From positions 339,509 through 403,508 of the forward strand of contig QANU01104094.1 in NCBI GenBank assembly GCA_003254905.1: 64,000 bases of DNA, written 5' to 3'. This DNA is from Nissolia schottii. Lineage: Eukaryota > Streptophyta > Magnoliopsida > Fabales > Fabaceae. The notes beneath the pieces were generated by a model. It had not been told where the DNA came from. It did not search any database and was given only the letters and a program-made list of their open reading frames with translations. This document shows, in pieces, positions 12,701-21,700 of this stretch; the first letter of the stretch is position 1, and every line of letters starts with the position of its first letter. Position numbers and translations under genes: made by a program.

Positions 12701-15700
12701 AAGCTATGTTCCTGCTGGAAGCATTCCATGGTTGAGATGGTTTCTCGTTGTTGCGTGACCACTTTGTTGAACTTCTCAATGTCGTCAATTCCCGTTTCCA
12801 TCGCATGTAGTGACCATACACATGGTTCCCAAGATTAGAGCTTTGATTCCAATTGTAATGCTACCGATTAATAACCAAGAGATTACTCGAATAACAAACG
12901 AAAATTGTATTTCTATAAAGTAAGGATTGTGACAATATTGGTGGCTTGTCAAGACGCTACACAGTTTTCCAATTTATGCCTAATCTCTAAATAATCCCCA
13001 TGGTCCATTTTGCCCAACCCTAAGCCACCTCTTTCCTAATCATTAATTACAGAGAATTACCAACTCACCCTTTCTAGTGTAACTGTTATCACAAGAAGGT
13101 TTCTTTGTATTATGAGGTGCATTACCATGGAACTCACTAACCCCCACCCATGGACCACCCTCACTAATAATAGAATTAGGGGCTGACCTTTACAATTACT
13201 TGATTCTTCCTGGGTGTTTCTCTGTAAATCTTCTTGTTAGTTCTTGAGTTTACCTCTTAACATAGATAGTTTTTGTTTGGACCAACCCATTTGGAAACCA
13301 AAGTTCTTTCAAACGTCAAATCATTTGCATCAATTTCTCCTTATTAAAGTAAGAGGTTTTGCCTTTAATGAACAAGCTAGGGTTCTGTGGCAATGTGGCA
13401 ATGTGTAGTTTTACTACTCTTTATTGGCTAAGAAGGTTTGTTAGAATTTTCAAGGAAACTTTTCCTTTCGACAACATTTGAGGTGCACTACTATAGGACT
13501 GTTCACTAACCCTCACCCATGGACCGCCCTCACTAATATTAGAATTAGGATCAACCCTGACAATTTCTTGAATCTTCAGGTGTGTTTTTTTGTAAACCTT
13601 GTTCTCAGTTTGAGTATGCCTCTTAATATAGATAGTTTTCATTTGGACGAACAACAACAACAACCAAGCCTTATCCCACTACGTGGGGTCGGCTACATGG
13701 ATTAAGTGACGCCATAGTGCCCTATCAAGGGCCATGTTTTCATGTAGATCATTAACTTCTAAATCTCTTTTAATAGTTTTCTCTATAGTTTTTCTAGGTC
13801 TCCCTCTACCTCTAGTTAATGAGTTACCCGCCACTTGATCTACTCTCCTTACTGGAGCTTCTACTGGTCTTCTCCTCACATGTCCAAACCACCTAAGATG
13901 GGATTCTACCATCTTTAGTACTATAGGTGCTACCTTGACCTTCTCCCTAATGCAATCATTCCCAATCCTATCTTGTCTAGTGTATCTAGTCATCCACCAT
14001 AGCATCCTCATTTCCACAATGTTTTCACTTGGACAAACCCATTTGGAAATCCAAAGCTCTCTCAAATGTCAAATCTTTTGCATTCATTTCTCCTTATTAA
14101 AGTAAGAGGATCTGCTCTTAATGAACAAGCTAGGGTTTTATGGCAATGCTTAGTTTTACTATTCTATTGTATTTGGCTGAAAAGGTATGTTAGAATTTTT
14201 AAGGGAACTTTTCCTTTTGATAACATTTGGGATGAGGTTATCATTTTTAACTTTTATGTGGTGCTCTTCTAATGATGTATTTACATTTTTTTCTATTGAC
14301 ATGCAGAGAGAATAGCATACTGTGTTACATAACTCAATCTCTTGAACCTATATGTTTCCTTTTGCTTTCTTTTTGTGAACATACCTTATCCTCTCTTTGT
14401 ACTCTTTTTCTTATTAATTTATATTTCCATAAAATATTGATTGTCGCCATTGATTATGTATTTTGTGCATCTATTTTTCAGGTCTTGCTTGTAGCTTTTT
14501 TGGCGTGCTCTTCTTCTTTAGAGAAATGATTGCTATGCAAGGTAGTAGTTTCCAAGTCTAATTCTTTCAAATGCATTATTTTTTGTAGACTTTTATTGGT
14601 AGGTTTATTTCCTTTAACTTGTAATAGGTTTACATGACATTTGCCAATGACCAACTCTTTTAAATGCTTATGTACTGGGTGAAGACTCATTAATAACTTC
14701 ATATCTAACACACCTTGATAGGACCCTAGCCTTTGAGACAGGCCTTTGATTAGTTAGGAGCTATGAAGCATGGACTACACAGGACACTAAACGATCACAA
14801 ACATGAGCAAACTAAATTGAAAAAATTATAGGACATAGGCATGACATATGTGTGTATTTATAAATGTCAAACTACTAATTTTCATTACTTTCTAAACCAA
14901 CCCATTTCAAATATGGAATACTTTGGATATATGTTATGTCAGTACTTGCTATTTTTAAACCATTTCAAAAATCATGTGCCTTAATTTTTGTTGACAATTT
15001 CATTTTCTAATTTTCCATTCTTTGCCGAAAGATTCAAACAGTCCAATAAAAAAATTAAAGGAAAAAAACATAGAGATGTGCTTGAGCTATCTTTCGTGTC
15101 CTACATGTGTCTGAGCAAAGAAAAAATGTTTTTTTTTTTTGTGAACATGTTTGAACACGTGTCTAACGCGTGCTTTGGATTGTCAGTGTTGGATATGTGT
15201 AGGACACGCGTATAGAAGTGTCCATGCTTCGTAGGTTAGGGGTTAGTATAAATAGAAAGGAATGGGGTCAGGGAAACACATTTAAGGAGTTTAGTGAGGA
15301 AAGGAATAGTATAATTAGATTGTGTCTTGAATATCCCTGTATATATCTTGTAGTTCCAGGTTCTTTGGATACTTCGATCCAAAACCCTCATTGAGTAAAA
15401 ATCATGCTTTGATTATTTTCCATAGCTATTTCTCTTCAATTGAAACCAGTAATATCAACTAGTATCAATGCTCTTGATTCATGTGTATATTAAATTCTCA
15501 GCACCCTGCTTTAATTGAGCAGTGCTCTCCTCACTTCAGCATTTACCAAGGTGATGGAGATGACCATGGGGCCATCATGGATGGGGGTAATGCCATAGAA
15601 ATCCACAAAGGTGAAAATGATGTCAGGCATGGGCTTCCAATCTCAACCTTTCGCCATATCTCCACGTGCAGGACTTCATAAAGTTGTCTTCCATGCTAAC

Positions 15701-18700
15701 GTTGTCATTCCCCCTCTAGTGTACTCGCCCACGATGACATTCACCACTCGCATTGGGGCCGTCATGGATGGGGGTAATGCCATAGAAATCCACAAAGGTG
15801 AAAATGATGTCATGCATGGGCTTTCGATCTCAGCCTTTCGCCATATCTCTCACTACCATGTGCAGGACTTCATAAAGGTGCCTTCCATGCTAACGTTGCC
15901 ATTCCCCCTCTAGTGTACCCGCCCACGATGACATTCACCACTCGCATTGGGGTGGCATCTTGCCTTACCTAGTTTGCAAAGTCATCTGTGTGGCGTCGGT
16001 TATCCTAGGTATGTCCCCGACGCTCTCTGTCTCTGTTTTCCCTAGATCTCTTTCTATTGGCCAAGATGTACCTTTCTAGGTGCCCACTACGCACCCATTT
16101 CTCCACTTCATCTTTGAGGTCGACACAATCATCTATGTCATGCCCATAAGAGTTGTGATATTCGCAGAATAGGCTCTTATCTGTCCTTGGGCATTGTCAA
16201 ATGGGTTTTGGTTGGGAGAATAAGCGTTCTGTTTGCTGGATTTTGTAGAAAAGTTGAGTCAGAGACATGTAAGCTGAGTGTATGTACGATATCTTCCTTC
16301 ACATGGGTTTTTTTGCCTTATGCGGTCTTCCTTTCTAAACGAGGTGGCTTGAACCTTCCCCTTGGTTTCTTCTTGATTCGCCTTTCCCTGTTTTCATCCA
16401 TTCTTCTTGCTATAAATATTCCTCCGCCCTTTCCTAGATCTCTTTGAGGTTGTTCGGCAGTCACTTGGATAGATTTTTGGAGAAGGGGATACTGTGGCAA
16501 AGGCCGATGGTGAGTCCCATGAACACGGCCTGGGACTAGAGATCTTCTATTTGTGTGTACTTTGCATAAAAACGGTCAAGGTAGTCTCGCAGAGATCCAA
16601 TACCCTTTTGAATGATTCCAAGGATGCTCATTGCCATCTTCGCGAGAAAACAGGTTGCTAGATCTTCAAAGCTCCATATACACTTTGGTGGAAGACCTTT
16701 GAACTAGCTTAATATTCCCTTTCTTAAGGTCACCGGGAAGGCTTTACACTGAATTGCATTTGTTGCTCCATCTAGGATCAAAGGCATCAAGATGATGCCG
16801 TGGATTGGTGGTGCCGTCATATGTTTCAATGTCGGTTGGGTGTCTCAACCCTAACATGAGTAAGTCTTCTAAGATCTTGTCGGAAAATGGGTGGCTTTGC
16901 CTTCCCTTCCCCTTTCGCGGTGGTGTTGTGGTCTTTGTGATTCCCCTCTTTGGTCCCTGCCATGTTGGATCTGTGGAGGATTTGGAGGTTGGTTCGTACC
17001 TTGCTTCGTCTTTTGTGATGATTTGGGGGTTTCTTTCGAATCGTCATTGCTCGCCATCACCGTAGTTGTTCAGATCTGGATGGAACCTGTCATCTTAGAG
17101 GTTGGTGCCTTCAAAGTGATCATTACATTCCTCGGCTCTGCGCAAGACTTTGTTTCGTCGGCACTCAGATTCTTCTCGGCATTTGTTTGCCCTACTTCTT
17201 GGGCTGGGCTGGTTACTCCATGGGCACGGAGGTTTGGCCTCCACGGAGTCCAGCCCATAACACCTAGTGGTACAAAACTTGGTTGTTGTTATTGCTGTTT
17301 CTCTCCACTTGTTTTAGTGGAGTTATTGAAATCATAAAAGGAGAATAACCACATGGTAGAATAGTTATATACAGCCTTCAATCTTGTCATATTATCCTTT
17401 TTTGTATTTTTTGTTTTGTTTTTTGTTTTTTCCGTTTTTGTTTTTGTTTTGTTTATTGTTTCCTGGTAGATTATATATTTGTTTGTGTTAGATTGGAAGG
17501 CATATAACCTCCATCATATTGTTCAGAAAGAATAATAGGCATACTTAAACTACTCTTCCTAATTTCAGTATTTGGAATTTCCAGGACGGTTAATAAAAGC
17601 TGACGAAGCAAGCAATGCATATGCTAAGAGAACTCTTCATATAGTTGCAATCTTACTAGGCCTCTTCTCATCAATAATTGGTGGAATGAGTTACTGCCTT
17701 ATTAGGGCTGGAGCTATAGCATCTGATCAGCCACTGTAAGATTAAAAAAGTGTGAATTTCAGAGAGAACATGTATCTCTATCTTAGTTATGTGAATTTAT
17801 GTTTGATTGCAGTTTGACTGTCTTTTCGTTTGGGATACTGGCTAGCCCTGTGATGGGGCTATGTACATATATCTTTGAGGTAACTTCATACTTCAATTGA
17901 ACTGCTTTTTTGTATCAATGTTTGGGGTATTCTCTTGAAGAAAAACGTATCAATGTGATTTTTGTCGATAGCTGTTAATGTATGAAACAAGTGCAAAATT
18001 TTAAAAAGTTTATTCATATCACTAGTTATTTCTTTTTTTGGTTTTTATCTGTAAATCTTTGAAATGTATTGTTCAGTATAGCCTTAGCAATTTGCCATTA
18101 TATACCCCCTTTTGGTTTCTTGCTAATACTGTTTATTTAATTTACTATTGCAAAATTTTGTCCTTGTGTTTCATCTTAAGTTTGTCCAAATAGTGAATAA
18201 GAACAGTTCCACCAATTGTTGTGGGGTGTTAGATTTCTTTGAATGTTTCTTGCAAGAAAAGGCGATGCAAAATAAATTAATTATTTATCCTCAAAATTCT
18301 AAAGCACAAACTCATAGGTAATGCTAAGGACAACTTAAATGCCATTGTCCAGGAAGGGTATTTAGTAGTGAGATATATCTGATGTTGCATGTCTAAGCAA
18401 ATATTTTTATCTCATAATTTTCTAAGCTGTTATTAGCATGTCATCTCTATTACCAAATGCAAGTGGGGATCAGTCTGTTTCATATTTTTCATGTTAGAAA
18501 TTTTTTATACTCTACGTCTCCTTGGTGCAGGATTTTGTTCTTCCAGGATTTCAGTCAATTTTTCTTATGCTTGTACTTGGTATTCTGGCCTTCTTTGCTG
18601 AGGTGCAACTTTACACTTTCTTATAATACTTTGCTTTTTTTTTTTTCATAAAAATAAGAAGAAAAAAACTCGCAAATTTCACCTAGAATAAAATTTCGGA

Positions 18701-21700
18701 GGAGGTATTTCTATTGCCTCCTGTGCTTTTGGAAATGGGTGGTTGTTTTTTGGTCTATATCGATGATCTTTTGCGTCAATGATCTTCTAATCTCCTTGAG
18801 AACATTAGAGTAGGAAGAAGCCTAAAATAGATTTATTCTATATTTGTCTTCTCTTCTATCTTCACTTGCCTGTTTGATGTGAATTGTACATGAATCTTTT
18901 GCAGGTCTTGTTAGCACGAGGATTGCAACTTGAGAGAACGGGCAAAGTTGTCAACATCCAATATTTGGAGGTATCCTCTCACTATACAGTTGGTTGTCCT
19001 CTTGTTCTATTGTCATGTTAAATCGAACAGCAAAGTTTGCATTTTGTTATTAGCATATATACTGACTTACTTCTTAGTAATTCTGGTTTTCAATAATCAC
19101 CCTAGTCTTGACTCTTATCTTATTGACTTATTGACATGCACAAGAACCTTGTTATTTTTAGTGCGCAATCAAATAAAATTTATAATGACTAAGTAACTCC
19201 AAAAACGTAGTAAAGAGGGCTAACTTAGGTTGTCTCTCTCGAGGGAGTACAACTAAATTAATTCTATTTTATTCAATTAGATATAAAAACATGGGGTTTT
19301 GAAGGTTGTCACAATAAGAATAGAAGCAATAAACAAAAAGCAAAAGTTGCTTGCACAAGTATTTGACTGTGGATTTCTGGATTGTTATCACAGGCCACTC
19401 ACATCAATTCACATGTAGTCGTTGGTTTATTAACTAGACGAATGCCTAATTAATCGCAATTAATCCTAGTCGAGTCACAATCGCACTTCTCTTAGGGATT
19501 TGACTAACCTATAACTTAGTAAACCACAATCACAGCCCTATGAATATAGATTAATTTAAAAGTTAATTGCACCAACTTAACCCTAATCCGCAGTAACTCA
19601 TTCCCCTTTAGGTTCAATTATTCAATCGGTTTAATTTTTCTCAAATTGATACCCTAAGCTAGCATGAAACATGCAATGTTGTAACATGCAAACATACTTT
19701 TATCCTAATCATGCACGGCATATACACCATCTTACCACACATAAATTAAGCACGCGAATTAGATGCGCAATCAATTAGATGACAAAAGGAGTCTAAACGA
19801 GAGGTGTGAAAAGTGAGGAATAGAAACTAAATATGAATTGCATAAATAAATAAATTAAAACCTCAAACAATCCTTGATCCTTAGTGTTAGCCTTGCACAA
19901 GCTTCTTCCATTGATGGAGGTTGCAAGCAACGAGAAGGGAGAGAGAGAAAAACTAGTTGTGATCCTAAGAATTGAAAACCTAAAGCTAAAAGTGTTAAAC
20001 GAGTGCTGACTATGTGTAGAACATGTGTTGAATGCCTCTAAATTGTTCTTTTATAGCTGAAAACATGAGTCTGGGCGATCATAGATGCGAGTCTGGGCAG
20101 TCATAGGTCGTCCCTCGACCGTTGAAGCGCTGTGGTGGTGTGGGTGAGTTTGAATTTGACAATTTTGCCTCCTGGACATCGTTGTAGCGGTCTTCCAAAC
20201 CAAATTTGTCTTTGATGTCTTCATGGAAGTTGTAGATCTTTTAAATCTACATGAAATAGACTCAACTTTGTCTCGTTTGGACTTTGGATGAAGAAGTTAT
20301 ACCCTAATCTTTATGATAGCTCCAATCTAAAATTTCAGCATCACTATTTTGATTTCCTGGCTAAAAATGACCAAGTAAACATTTGATTCAGCTTTTAAGC
20401 TCTGCATGAGAGTTGTAGTGCTTTCTCTTAGCTTTCCTACAATATAAGACTTGAAAGAATTGAGTGTCTATAACTCGCATTATGACCCAAATACAAAAAA
20501 CAACATAATAGGAAAAATTAAGCAACAATTCTGACAATTCTCATAATAGGCAAAAATTTGCAAAACCAATGCAAATTCACAACTTTAAGCATAAAAGCCA
20601 TGCATAATATCTAATTATAGGAGAAGAAATAGGTGCATAAATGCAACCTATCAATTATGCATCTGTGTTTGACTTTGAAAGATGTTAAAGATTCATGAGT
20701 TTAAGGAATAAGGAAAAGAGAAAGACCATATACAATTAACATAACATTGAATATATTATTGATAGAGAATATACCTTTTTTTGTACTAATGGTTACGCAT
20801 ATTCGAGTGCCATGTCACGACCCAATGCTATGTGGCCCAACTTTATGTTTCTACTTATGATTAGGAGTTAGGGTTAGGGTTGGTATTGTAATTTTACTAG
20901 GAATAATTAGGTTAAGAGAGAGCTATTTAAGTTTCGGCCAATGCATTAGGGATTAGGCATTCAGAGAATAGACTAGAATTGAGTAAACCATCAAATTCGT
21001 TCCAAGATTGGCAACGTCCATCAAGTTCGTTCTCAAGTTATGAAAAGTATCGAAATCGTCCCTAATGTTGCCAAAAGTCAATCAAATTAGTTCCTCTAAG
21101 AGGATGTGCATACATTTGCGATTACACTCCATATGAGAAATGATGGGATGTCATGAAGGATATGGTCAAGTGTTTTCGTCTTTGAGTATGATTTTGATCA
21201 ACATGTGTGGTGGTTAGAGGACAAGAAACAGGTTGAAGTGTTGAAGCTTGAGACTGAGAAGGTCACAGGGAAAGAGCACAGGCTCTTGGGATTGGAGGAA
21301 ACGGTGCTGCTAGAGCTGCCACAACCGGTGATTGCTGTAACAACTGTGATAGAGCAACCAAAATCACCGGAACCCGCTTCCTTTGGTTGAAACAGAGAGG
21401 TCATGATGCACGATGGAGTCAGCTCAACTCAGGAAGAAGCAAGGATGGAACTCGCTACAACCATGGAATCTTGATTAGATTTTAGTAGTGATTTTCAGAC
21501 TATTTTTCTTATTTACATTATTTTCTATGTATGCATGTATGTTTGAATATAACTTTGTAGTTTAGGTAGGATCTTACCATCCGAGTTACAATACCACGGT
21601 TAAGTATTTACTGTCCCCCTAGGATCTCGATTTTTCCAATCATGACTGCTTTGTTTATGTTGACAGTAGAAATCATTTTATTTGCGTTTAAGATCCATGC

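Noticed and set aside
11464-12840. Several overlapping plus-strand frames of 74-115 codons
   Set aside because: They fall inside the short LTR element and its flank, have no shared motif, and occur in all three frames.
15481-15913. Two overlapping plus-strand frames with repeated GDGDDHGAIMDGG-like text
   Set aside because: They are the antisense of the duplicated gypsy protease-side block read on the minus strand.
20865-20890. TTAGGGTTAGGGTTGG run, telomere-like
   Set aside because: Only two to three partial units, not the plant TTTAGGG type, and no longer array nearby.
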